Origin: Planctomycetia bacterium
GTDB lineage: Bacteria; Planctomycetota; Planctomycetia; Pirellulales; PNKZ01
Assembly: GCA_021413845.1 (NCBI GenBank)
Contig: JAIOPP010000157.1
Coordinates: 1-37,950 of the forward strand
DNA: 37,950 bases
Direction of reading: 5' to 3'
The notes under the pieces are model-generated. The model was not told the DNA's origin, searched no databases, and saw only the letters and a list, made by a program, of their open reading frames with translations. Each line of letters opens with the position of its first letter. The stretch's first letter is position 1. Shown piece after piece: positions 30,700 to 37,950 of the stretch. The position numbers and the translations under genes are program-made.

Positions 30700-31830
30700 C
30701 TAGAAACCCTTTTTTAGAGGAAGTGCTTGAGTAGTGACCGCGGCGGGATTCGTTCCGACGCAGCGGCGACGCGCCTGTACGGCGATCGCCTCGGGAAGAT
30801 TTTGGAGCGCCGTTTGGACATCCACGTGCCCTTCGACGAAGGCAACCTTGTTCATGCCGTAGACATCCGAAGATCCTTCGTCTTGGCCGAGGACATAGCC
30901 GCCGACCGCTCGAATGAGTCCGCAACCGTCGGCGCCGTCGCGTCCCATTCCGGTCATAATGACGCCGACGCAAGCCTTACCGAACGTCTGTGCTGCGCTG
31001 CGCATCATCACGTCGACCGACGGCTTATGACCGCTCACGGGATCGCCGTCGGAGATCACCACTTCGACCCGTCCGCCGGTTCGTCGGAGTGAAAGATGCT
31101 TGCCGCCGGGTGCGACGAGCGCCTCGTTCGGTCGCAAGATGTCGCCTTGCGACGCTTCTCTGACGCGAATCGAGGATAAGCTGTTCAGGCGATTCGCGAA
31201 CGGAGAGGTAAACATCTGCGGCATGTGTTGCACGATGACGATCGGCGGCAACGGAGGCACGAGAGCGCCGAACAACTGAGCCAATGCCGGCGGACCTCCG
31301 GTCGAGATCCCGATCGCAATGCAGCCCGTGTAGCGGTCGGCTCGTTCGTTTGTCGTGGTCGTCGCGACACTCCGAACGGCCGTGCGAAGCTGCTTCGTTC
31401 TGCGAAGTTGCAAGACACGGCGCACGTCGGCCCCGCACATGTTGCGAATCTTCTGCGGCAGTTCCTCGCCGAACACTCGCTTCATATCCGCTAAGCCGTC
31501 GGGCTTAGCCACGTAATCCATGGCCCCGCGATCAAGCGCTTGCAACGTGACGTCGGCCGCTCGTTGCGTCAAGGCGCTGACGACGATCACCGGCGTCGGA
31601 CGACAGGTCAGCAACCGATCGAGCGTCTCGAGTCCGTCCATCCTGGGCATCTGCAGGTCGAGAGTCACGACATCCGGCCGCAGAGCCTCAAGCGAAGCGA
31701 GGGCTTCGATCCCATCCGCACATGACCCCACGACGATGAGATCGGGGTGCGCAGCCAGCCCGTCGCCGATGAGCTCGCGGATCACTCGAGAGTCGTCGAC
31801 GACCATGACTCGAATTTGTTTTCTGCTCAT
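30700..31830 (-). CDS. cheB: CheB chemoreceptor methylesterase/deamidase
   Basis: The 376 residues comprise an N-terminal receiver domain with Asp58 (VVTLDLQMPRMDG) and a C-terminal esterase domain with the catalytic triad Ser176 (GISTGG), His202 (VQHMP) and Asp298 (MTGMGRDGADG). It removes methyl groups from chemoreceptor glutamates when phosphorylated by CheA, opposing CheR. It is flanked by single receivers on both sides. Length is as expected for the family. Confidence 0.95.
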   Translation of the reverse strand: MSRKQIRVMVVDDSRVIRELIGDGLAAHPDLIVVGSCADGIEALASLEALRPDVVTLDLQMPRMDGLETLDRLLTCRPTPVIVVSALTQRAADVTLQALDRGAMDYVAKPDGLADMKRVFGEELPQKIRNMCGADVRRVLQLRRTKQLRTAVRSVATTTTNERADRYTGCIAIGISTGGPPALAQLFGALVPPLPPIVIVQHMPQMFTSPFANRLNSLSSIRVREASQGDILRPNEALVAPGGKHLSLRRTGGRVEVVISDGDPVSGHKPSVDVMMRSAAQTFGKACVGVIMTGMGRDGADGCGLIRAVGGYVLGQDEGSSDVYGMNKVAFVEGHVDVQTALQNLPEAIAVQARRRCVGTNPAAVTTQALPLKKGF

Positions 31831-31887
31831 ATAACGCTCCTCGATTCACAGTTCGATGCCGGCACGGAATTGATGATGTGGTTGTGT

Positions 31888-32265
31888 TCAATTCACCGAT
31901 GCCTGCTTTGCCAAAGCTTGCAAGGCCGCTTTGAGACGAGTCTTTTCGAACGGCTTGACGATGAAATCGGCCGCCCCGCATGAAATCGCTTCCTTAAGAA
32001 TCTTCGTTTGGTCGATGGCGCTGACAAGCAGCACCTGAGCCGTCGGATCGAAGGCGCGAATTCCTTTCAGACCGTGTAGACCGTCGAACTCGGGCATGAC
32101 CATGTCGAGCGTGACCGCCGTCGGACGCAGCTCACGATAGCGGTCGATCGCCTCTTGACCGTTCGTCGCTTCAGCCACGACGCGCCATCCAGACTCCACT
32201 GCGACGTCTTTAATCAGCTCGCGGATGATCATGGAGTCGTCGGTAACAAGTAATGTGTTTTCCAT
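31888..32265 (-). CDS. Single receiver-domain protein (CheY-like), 125 residues
   Basis: It is a CheY-size receiver with DD at 9-10, phospho-acceptor Asp54 in AVTLDMVMPEFDG, Ser in LVSAI and Lys in IVKPF. The motif TLDMVMP is that of the CheY-like proteins found in clusters with CheC and CheD. It lies between cheD and cheB. It may be the partner of CheC, leaving the CheY at 30323 for CheX. Confidence 0.85.
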   Translation of the reverse strand: MENTLLVTDDSMIIRELIKDVAVESGWRVVAEATNGQEAIDRYRELRPTAVTLDMVMPEFDGLHGLKGIRAFDPTAQVLLVSAIDQTKILKEAISCGAADFIVKPFEKTRLKAALQALAKQASVN

Positions 32266-32316
32266 TGAGACACTTTTCGAGAGTAGTGTGTGATTGCGAA
32301 GCCTTGGGCGTCCGAC

Positions 32317-32850
32317 TTAGATCGTGATCGGCACCGAGCCGAGAACTTCGACGAGCAAGGATCCGGTACGGCATTGAAACGTGACGCGACGACCGTGAGT
32401 GCCGCCGACGTGCTCGCTCAGCAGACGAATTCTGAGTGCCGCGAGTCGTTCGACGACGGCATCGACGTTCTGTTTTCCGATCTGAAACGGTCCTTTCGAT
32501 TCGAACATGCTTGCCCCGCCGGTCAGCTTGGCCGTGAGCCTGGACGGATCGATGCCGTGGGCCCGCAGCTTGGCTACCATCGCGTCGAGGGCCGTGTCGG
32601 CGAACTTACCGGCACTTCCGGTGCGATTGTCGGACGACGGCAACACGATGTGGGCCATCGCCGCGTAGCGCAGGTTGGGATCGTAAAGCGTGAGGCCGAC
32701 GCAGGAACCTAAGACCGCCGTACCGACGCCGTCGGGCGAAAGGAGTGCGATCTGGCCCATACCGACGGAGGCGGCGGCGACGGCTTCTTCGCGCGCCGTA
32801 CCCGGCGAGCGTGCGGCGGCCGGTTTCGGTGTGATCGTGGTCGTAGGCAT
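32317..32850 (-). CDS. cheD: CheD chemoreceptor glutamine deamidase
   Basis: The 177-residue product carries the CheD triad: Cys50 in VLGSCVG, His67 in AAMAHIVLP, and Thr in KLTGGA (about 108). It converts receptor Gln to Glu, and in CheC/CheD systems it is titrated by CheC, whose gene lies directly upstream. About 25 residues at the N-terminus are extra and look unstructured. The gap to cheC is 43 nt. Confidence 0.93.
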   Translation of the reverse strand: MPTTTITPKPAAARSPGTAREEAVAAASVGMGQIALLSPDGVGTAVLGSCVGLTLYDPNLRYAAMAHIVLPSSDNRTGSAGKFADTALDAMVAKLRAHGIDPSRLTAKLTGGASMFESKGPFQIGKQNVDAVVERLAALRIRLLSEHVGGTHGRRVTFQCRTGSLLVEVLGSVPITI

Positions 32851-32893
32851 GGAATGTCTCGGAACTCAATGAGCCGCGGTCGGCGGAAGGGGG

Positions 32894-33511
32894 TTATGCG
32901 TTCGGCGCCGTGATGGACTTCCGAAGTACTTCCATCAAGTCCGGGGAAGGTACGAAGATCACGTTCCAATCGACCCCATGGTTCAGATGACGAAAGCATG
33001 TGCGAGCCAGCAATACGTAGTCGGACTCGATCGCCTGCGCCATCACGGCTTGCTCGAGGATGCCGACGAGGTAGTCGCGAAGCATTTGCGGCGGCGACGG
33101 GAACAAGCTCAATCCGGTGATGTTCGTCAGCGCGCTGAGATACGCGGAGCCGAGTATGTTGCCGGTTTCCATCAGCGCGGAACGTTCGATCTCACCCCAC
33201 TCGGCGAATGGCCGCGGCGCTCGGTTCAGGAGCATGCCGGCCAGGTCGGCAGCTCCGTCGTCGTCGACCGTCAGTAGGAATTGGCCGCCGACGTCTCCAC
33301 GAACATCGAGAGCGACGACGGTCGCGATCTCTTGACTACCATGGATCGCCTCGCCGAGTTCGACGAGCGGAAGCTCTCGGATTTCGTCGAGAGACAAGGT
33401 GACGCGCCCCTGCGTCCAGATCGACATGGCACGTGAAGCGGCCTCGATAGCGGGTCCGAATACCCGTTCCCATTCGATGCGAACGGCGGCTTGTTGCGGC
33501 ATGGAGTTCAT
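32894..33511 (-). CDS. cheC: CheC-type CheY-P phosphatase
   Basis: The 205-residue product has the CheC/FliY fold with one clear phosphatase signature, S-x3-E-x2-N, in SALMETGNILGSAYLSALTN (about residues 111-130). The second signature expected in two-site CheC proteins is not evident in EQAVMAQAIESDYVL. An N-terminal extension of about 40 residues is present. CheC removes phosphate from CheY-P and binds CheD. It lies between the large cheA and cheD, each at about 30-45 nt. Confidence 0.88.
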   Translation of the reverse strand: MNSMPQQAAVRIEWERVFGPAIEAASRAMSIWTQGRVTLSLDEIRELPLVELGEAIHGSQEIATVVALDVRGDVGGQFLLTVDDDGAADLAGMLLNRAPRPFAEWGEIERSALMETGNILGSAYLSALTNITGLSLFPSPPQMLRDYLVGILEQAVMAQAIESDYVLLARTCFRHLNHGVDWNVIFVPSPDLMEVLRKSITAPNA

Positions 33512-33543
33512 CTTCTGTTCTTTCGAAAAGGTTCGTGGAGTTC

Positions 33544-36414
33544 TCAGGATGCGACGGCGGGAGTAACCGTCGAGATTGTGGATGTCGGCGGCAGCGGCAA
33601 CGATTCGTGAGACGACCCACAGGCCATCTCCAACAGCGCGGCGACGTCGAGGATCAACGACACGCGACCATCGCCGAGAATACTCGCGCCGGCGATTCCG
33701 TTGACGTTCTGGAAATTTTCCGTGAGCGACTTAATGACGACGTCTTGCTCGCCGAGCAGATCGTCGACGATGATGCCGAGCTCGCGTCCTTCGCTACCGC
33801 AAATGACGATCGTCACGTTCGACGACTCGCGATTCGCCTCGATTTGAGGCACACATTCGCCGAATAGGTCGTTCAGTCGGACAAGCGAGATCACGCGTCC
33901 ACGAACTCGCGCCATCGGGCTGCCGTAGACGGTCGTAAGATCGGCCGATGCAATTCGCACGATCTCGATCACCGATTCCACCGGCACCGCGAACACATCC
34001 CGATCGATGACCATCAGGAGGCTCGGTAGAATCGCCATCGTGAGCGGGAGCTTGATCTCGAAAGTCGTTCCATGGCCCGGCTCCGAGGAGAGCTCGACCG
34101 AGCCGCTGAGCTGTTCGATTTTCGACCAGACGATATCCATACCCATGCCGCGACCGGACACTTCGGTCACGCGCTCGGCCGTACTGAATCCGGGCCGCCA
34201 GATCAGTTGATAAACCTGTGCGTCCGAGAGCTTTTCCGCCTCGGCTTCGTTCATCCAGCCTTTAGCGACCGCCTTGGCACGGATGCGACCGGCGTCGAGT
34301 CCGCGACCATCGTCGGAGACTTTAATGATGATGCGGTTGCCGCGATGAAATGCATTAAGCGAGATCGCCCCTTGCCGTGGCTTACCGGCAGCGACCCGTG
34401 CTTCGGGACTTTCGATGCCATGATCCGCCGAGTTGCGAATCAAATGGATCAGCGGATCGCCGAGCTCGTCGATCATCCGTTTGTCGAGTTCGGTGTGTTC
34501 ACCACGAATCTCAAGCTGAATATCCTTTTCGCCGGCGCGACTGAGGTCACGCACGACGCGTTTGAATCGGGAGAATAGTGGACCGATCGGAACCATCCGA
34601 GTGTCCATGACCGATTTTTGAATCCCGTCGGAGACTCGATCGAGTTGGTGGACCGCCTCGGCAAGATCGGTCAGCAAGCTGCGAACTTCGGCAACACGTC
34701 CCATATCTCGTTGGACAACGCCGAGGTCTTCTCGAATTTGCTTCGCACCGATAGCGAGCGAATCGAGCTTCGCCGAGCGTTCGCCTCGACAATCATCGAC
34801 TTCGTTTACCAGCCGATCGACTTGCTTCACGGCTTCGGCAAGCGACGCGGATGCCGACTTGTCGGAGAAGATGCGTTTCAGCTTCAAGCCGATCTGACTG
34901 AAGCGGGCCTTCGTGATGACGAGTTGCCCGGCGAGGCTCATGAGTTGGTCGAGTCGCTCGATATCGACTCGCAGCGTCTCGGTCGGCTTCGTCTTGGAAT
35001 CGGTCGCTACAACCGCCGTCGGCGACGATGCTGCAGGAATGTCTTCGGCAATCGCATCCGCGACTTCGTCGATGCTTGCTTTGATGGCGAACGCTTGTTG
35101 CGTGGTCTCCGTAGTCGCGACCGGATGCTTAAGCCCGGTATCGGTCACGACGTTCGACGCAAGCGGCGTCAGTTCGACATTTGTCACTCCCGAGATACGC
35201 ATGTCGGCATCCAATCGCTCGAGACCGCTCGCCGTCGCGATTCCGAACACGAGATCCGTGAAGTCGGCTACGGTATCGAACTCGTCTTCCGCTGGGGAGC
35301 AGAAGAAGACGTCGCCGACACGATGCAGCTTTTCCAACAACACACGAGCCTTCAGTTCGACGAGCGCGAGGCCCGGCTCGAAGTGAACCGATCCCACATA
35401 TCCGGAACTATTGCGAGGTAAATGAGCCGCCGCCGATTGGAGCCGCCGTCGGATGCTTTCCCCGACATTCAGGCGATCGGCCGTAGATGGAGAGGGTGAT
35501 TCGGCATCGATCGAAATCGCCAAGGCCGACATTTTCCGACAGGCTTCTCCGAGACCATCGGCGGTTGGCGAGCCTGAGCGGAGATGATTGATATAGCCGC
35601 GAATCGAATCGACCGAGACGAGTAAGGCATCGATCAATTCGTTCGACGGCGATGCGTCGCGACGACGGAGATCCTGAAGCTGATCCTCCATGAAATGGGC
35701 CAAGCGAGCGACACGGCGCAAGCCGATCGACGCGGCCGACCCTTTGATCCGATGACAACAGACCAACAACGATTCGACCCCGGTCGCGTCGGGCTCCTGA
35801 AGCAAGACGTCAGAGATGGTATCGAGCGTGAGATCGGCTTCGTCGATGAAGATGCCGAGATACTTGGCCGGAACATCGGGATCGTCTTGAAGATCACCGA
35901 GAGGATCTTCGGACTTGAAGATCTGTGACGATCCCGCGACCGGTGTGAGTTGCGCGTCCGTTTTTGTGCCGGTGGCCGGCAGTTCGACCGTTTTACTTTG
36001 TAAGACTTGTTCGATCCGATCGAAAACCTCGCGACATTCGACTTCATCGCCGCCAGAACCTTTGAGCAGCTCGATCATGGCGTCGAGGCGATCGATGGCT
36101 TGAAACGAAACGTCGACGACCGAACTGGAGACGTCCAGGCGGCCGCAGCGCACGGCATCGAAGACGTTTTCGATCTTATGAGTCAGCGAGTTGATGTCCT
36201 GCATCCCCATCATTCCGGACAAACCTTTAAGGCTATGCGCGGCGCGGAAGATGTCGTTCAGCAACTCTTGGTCGGTCGCGATCGGCGAAGCGTTGGATTT
36301 CACGGCGAGATCGAGTTGAAGCAGGCCGTCGTTCAGACGACGCATCAGCTCGGCGGACTCATCGAGGAAGTCCCCCATCAAACCGTCGGTGAGTTGCTCA
36401 GGTGAATCGTTCAT
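33544..36414 (-). CDS. cheA: Chemotaxis histidine kinase CheA with two HPt domains, 956 residues
   Basis: A first HPt domain has His60 in AAHSLKGLSGMMG and a second has His221 in CCHRIKGSAASIG. A P2-like segment follows (VHFEPGLALVELKARVLLEK, about 343-420). Then come an unusually long dimerisation region (about 490-600), the ATPase domain (HLIRNSADHGI, DDGRGLDAGRIR, GFSTAERVTEVSGRGMGMD), and a C-terminal CheW-like domain (FAVPVESVIEI). A single CheA with two phospho-acceptor domains can feed more than one receiver, which suits a cluster with five or more receivers. It follows cheR by 40 nt. Confidence 0.92.
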   Translation of the reverse strand: MNDSPEQLTDGLMGDFLDESAELMRRLNDGLLQLDLAVKSNASPIATDQELLNDIFRAAHSLKGLSGMMGMQDINSLTHKIENVFDAVRCGRLDVSSSVVDVSFQAIDRLDAMIELLKGSGGDEVECREVFDRIEQVLQSKTVELPATGTKTDAQLTPVAGSSQIFKSEDPLGDLQDDPDVPAKYLGIFIDEADLTLDTISDVLLQEPDATGVESLLVCCHRIKGSAASIGLRRVARLAHFMEDQLQDLRRRDASPSNELIDALLVSVDSIRGYINHLRSGSPTADGLGEACRKMSALAISIDAESPSPSTADRLNVGESIRRRLQSAAAHLPRNSSGYVGSVHFEPGLALVELKARVLLEKLHRVGDVFFCSPAEDEFDTVADFTDLVFGIATASGLERLDADMRISGVTNVELTPLASNVVTDTGLKHPVATTETTQQAFAIKASIDEVADAIAEDIPAASSPTAVVATDSKTKPTETLRVDIERLDQLMSLAGQLVITKARFSQIGLKLKRIFSDKSASASLAEAVKQVDRLVNEVDDCRGERSAKLDSLAIGAKQIREDLGVVQRDMGRVAEVRSLLTDLAEAVHQLDRVSDGIQKSVMDTRMVPIGPLFSRFKRVVRDLSRAGEKDIQLEIRGEHTELDKRMIDELGDPLIHLIRNSADHGIESPEARVAAGKPRQGAISLNAFHRGNRIIIKVSDDGRGLDAGRIRAKAVAKGWMNEAEAEKLSDAQVYQLIWRPGFSTAERVTEVSGRGMGMDIVWSKIEQLSGSVELSSEPGHGTTFEIKLPLTMAILPSLLMVIDRDVFAVPVESVIEIVRIASADLTTVYGSPMARVRGRVISLVRLNDLFGECVPQIEANRESSNVTIVICGSEGRELGIIVDDLLGEQDVVIKSLTENFQNVNGIAGASILGDGRVSLILDVAALLEMACGSSHESLPLPPTSTISTVTPAVAS

Positions 36415-36454
36415 TAGTGACCGCTTGGGTAGGACCTCAAAGAGTTCGATACTG

Positions 36455-37306
36455 CTAAACCTTCGAGGGAGCGCGATGCAGCCAGCCTTGCGACGACCGG
36501 AAGTCCTTCAGAAATTCGGACGCGCCATCGGCAGGACCGGTGATGATCGTGCCGTCGGGTCGCAACAGACGGCGAATGTTGTTCAAGACTTGTTTCTTCG
36601 ATGCGTTGTCGAAGTAGATCATCACATTCTTCAAGACAATCAGATCGAACGGCGGCTCGCGCAGCACTTCAAGCAGATTGTGAACTTCGAAGCGGAGCAT
36701 GTCGCGCAGGATCGGTTTCACCGTGAAATCTTTGGTCTGCGGGACGGGAGCGAAAAACCGCTTGCGGTATGTGTCCGGGACGAGATGCATCGCTCGTTCG
36801 CCGAACGTGAGCGTGCGGGCCTTCTCAACCGCACCGGCACCAATATCGGTGCCGAGAATCTCGACCTTCCAGGCGTTGAGAGGTGAAAGTCGATCGGCGA
36901 TGCAGGAGGCGATCGTCGTCGCTTCGTCGCCAGTGCTACACGCGGCGGACCATACCCGAATCTTCGGCGGATGACTCCCTGCTCGGCAAGCGGCCGTGAT
37001 CTCGGGGACGAACGTGTCGCGAAGCCAGTCCCAATGCTGTTGATCGCGAAACAGATACGTTTCGTGAGTCGTCACCTCTTGGAGAAAGTTCTCCCACTCG
37101 GGATGACTCGCCGGAGACTTTACGAGAAACTCGTAGTACTTGTCGTAGCAATCGAGACCGGTTTGCTTGAGTCGACGACGAAGTCGGTTCGACAGCAGCG
37201 TGATCTTTTGCGGCGAGATCGAAACTCCGATGCGCTGATAGATCAGCTTAGCGAAGAGGTCGAGTTGCCGCGGGGTCACGTCGGCGCCGATGGTATGGGT
37301 TGGCAT
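36455..37306 (-). CDS. cheR: CheR chemoreceptor methyltransferase
   Basis: The 283-residue product has the N-terminal helical receptor-contact domain (about 10-85) and the SAM-binding domain: VWSAACSTGDEATTIASCIA (about 138-157), EILGTDIGAGAVEKA (about 168-182), and DLIVLKNVMIYFDN, where the usual CRNV is LKNV. It methylates receptor glutamates, opposing CheB. GGGAGGG lies before the start and directly abuts a GC-rich hairpin. It follows the chemoreceptor gene. Confidence 0.92.
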   Translation of the reverse strand: MPTHTIGADVTPRQLDLFAKLIYQRIGVSISPQKITLLSNRLRRRLKQTGLDCYDKYYEFLVKSPASHPEWENFLQEVTTHETYLFRDQQHWDWLRDTFVPEITAACRAGSHPPKIRVWSAACSTGDEATTIASCIADRLSPLNAWKVEILGTDIGAGAVEKARTLTFGERAMHLVPDTYRKRFFAPVPQTKDFTVKPILRDMLRFEVHNLLEVLREPPFDLIVLKNVMIYFDNASKKQVLNNIRRLLRPDGTIITGPADGASEFLKDFRSSQGWLHRAPSKV

Positions 37307-37316
37307 GATGTCCCTC

Positions 37317-37345
37317 CCCGGGCCGCCGTGTTGCGGCGGCCCGGG
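37317..37345 (-). repeat. Perfect GC-rich hairpin between chemoreceptor and cheR
   Basis: 12-bp arms (CCCGGGCCGCCG) flank a 5-base loop, with no T-run. On the transcript it ends right at the Shine-Dalgarno sequence of cheR, so it may protect the mRNA or limit cheR translation. Confidence 0.6.
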
Positions 37346-37362
37346 ACGTTAAGCGGTTAGCG

Positions 37363-37812
37363 TTACTTGGAAACCTTGAACCGCGAGACGAGTTCTCGCA
37401 GCGACGAAGCTTGAGCACCGAGTTCTTCGCTGCTGGAAGCCATCTCTTCGCTTCCGGCGGCGGCCTGCTCGGTGACGTGCGAGATTTGCTGGATCGCCTT
37501 CGACACTTCGACGGCGCTGGTAGCTTGCTCGATGGCTGCGGCTGCGATCTCGGTGATTTTCTTGGCCGTCGCTTGAGCACTGCCGATGATGCGACTGAGA
37601 GCTTCACCCGTTTGGGCGCTAAGGGTTGCACCTTCGCTGACCCGCTGCGTCGATTCCTTAATCAGAGTCGAGATTTCCTTAGCTGCTTCGCTCGATCGTT
37701 CGGCCAATTTACGCACTTCGTCAGCGACGACGGCGAACCCGAGACCATGTTCTCCAGCGCGAGCGGCTTCGATCGCGGCATTCAATGCGAGCAGGTTGGT
37801 TTGACTTGCGAT
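37363..37812 (-). CDS. Methyl-accepting chemotaxis protein, C-terminal 149 residues, cut by the IS
   Basis: The frame is open from the IS junction at 37812. It begins [20 protein letters not shown], the start of the invariant hairpin tip that binds CheA and CheW, and continues [15 protein letters not shown] and the returning coiled coil with [20 protein letters not shown]. Everything before the tip (sensor, membrane helices, HAMP, descending helix) is missing, so this copy cannot signal. It is the most upstream visible gene of the chemotaxis operon, and the insertion might also reduce transcription of cheR and the genes behind it unless a promoter lies between or in the IS. Confidence 0.9.
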   Translation of the reverse strand: MASQTNLLALNAAIEAARAGEHGLGFAVVADEVRKLAERSSEAAKEISTLIKESTQRVSEGATLSAQTGEALSRIIGSAQATAKKITEIAAAAIEQATSAVEVSKAIQQISHVTEQAAAGSEEMASSSEELGAQASSLRELVSRFKVSK

Positions 37813-37837
37813 TGACCTGCCCCCCTTAAACGAGTCC

Positions 37838-37862
37838 GGTCGTCAGTCGTAGACTGACGACC
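37838..37862 (+). repeat. Perfect hairpin inside the IS end (right copy)
   Basis: 11-base arms with loop GTA, 25 bases from the IS terminus and 24 bases before the OrfA start. Confidence 0.6.
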
Positions 37863-37886
37863 ATCACTTGAAAAAGGGAGGGGATC

Positions 37887-37950
37887 ATGGGCACGAAGCG
37901 TTTGCAGGTCGAGCAGATCATTCAGAAGTTACGGGAAGCGGAATTGGAGA
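37887..37950 (+). CDS. IS3-like transposase OrfA, N-terminal 21 codons only
   Basis: ATG at 37887 follows GGGAGGGGATC. The frame runs off the end of the window and is identical to the left copy. In this orientation the transposase gene points away from the chemotaxis genes. Confidence 0.7.
   Translation, partial: MGTKRLQVEQIIQKLREAELE

Larger units (their letters stand above)
37813..37950 (+). mobile_element. End of the IS3-family-like insertion sequence (right copy, partial)
   Basis: Identical over all 138 bases to the reverse complement of 1-138. It begins TGACCTGCCCCCC at the chemoreceptor junction. The same terminus joined to two different genes shows at least two copies in the genome. 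Confidence 0.85.

Noticed and set aside
34618-35421. Plus-strand frame of 267 codons opposite the large cheA
   Set aside because: Antisense to well-defined CheA domains, no recognisable motif.
1-37950. Whole window as a composite transposon with inverted IS copies
   Set aside because: The IS copies cut two unrelated chromosomal-type genes and the interior contains a complete chemotaxis operon; two independent insertions and a repeat-limited contig explain it more simply.
1-37950. CRISPR arrays, rRNA genes, riboswitches, replication origin
   Set aside because: No regularly spaced repeats, rRNA-like sequence, known riboswitch core or DnaA-box cluster was seen on reading.

Overview
The window looks like a chromosomal contig from a planctomycete. 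The evidence is an ECF sigma factor next to a membrane Ser/Thr kinase with leucine-rich repeats, long secreted TPR proteins with ATCPD-type motifs, a secreted SUMF1-domain protein, a TIGR03067-like lipoprotein-style protein, many starts without a strong Shine-Dalgarno sequence, and a moderately GC-rich composition. Both ends are the same 138-bp end of an IS3-family-like insertion sequence, in opposite orientations (1-138 and 37813-37950). The contig therefore stops at repeats, and each copy cuts a different gene: a patatin-like phospholipase on the left and a chemoreceptor on the right.

Left part (139-17700). After the phospholipase fragment comes a worn stretch (778-1776) with a tRNA/tmRNA 3'-end-like fragment and gene remnants. 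It is followed by a set of transcription units that nearly all encode exported proteins: a 34-residue membrane microprotein, a pancreatic-lipase-like hydrolase, three TPR proteins on the minus strand, then on the plus strand an ECF sigma factor, a Ser/Thr kinase with an N-terminal zinc-finger anti-sigma-type motif, a GNAT-like protein, a small TPR protein, a SUMF1 protein and a TIGR03067-like protein. The main observation is a two-block motif, CGTAA (or CGTCA/AGTAA), then 17-18 nt, then CGTAC/CGTAT, which recurs at least nine times in the gaps. It points in the direction of transcription and in five to six cases lies about 43-52 nt before a start codon. I infer that it is an ECF-type promoter shared by a local regulon, probably read by the sigma factor encoded here and gated by the kinase. 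A 26-codon remnant of a second sigma gene, with a matching upstream promoter, lies divergent to another TPR gene, so the TPR/sigma module seems to have been duplicated and one copy lost.

Middle part (17700-22840). A tyrosine recombinase pseudogene (frameshift, catalytic Tyr replaced by Phe), a transposase-like remnant, two small hypothetical genes and a SulP-type anion permease with an internally duplicated C-terminal domain. A diverged 63-bp direct repeat (1170 and 17656) brackets the regulon region.

Right part (22845-37812). All genes are on the minus strand with short gaps and could form one long operon read from right to left: chemoreceptor (cut by the IS), cheR, cheA with two HPt domains, cheC, cheD, receiver protein, cheB, cheY, cheX, two receiver proteins, a second cheA, a CBS-domain membrane protein, a thioredoxin-like protein and a hybrid histidine kinase. 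No free-standing CheW and no flagellar or pilus gene is visible here.
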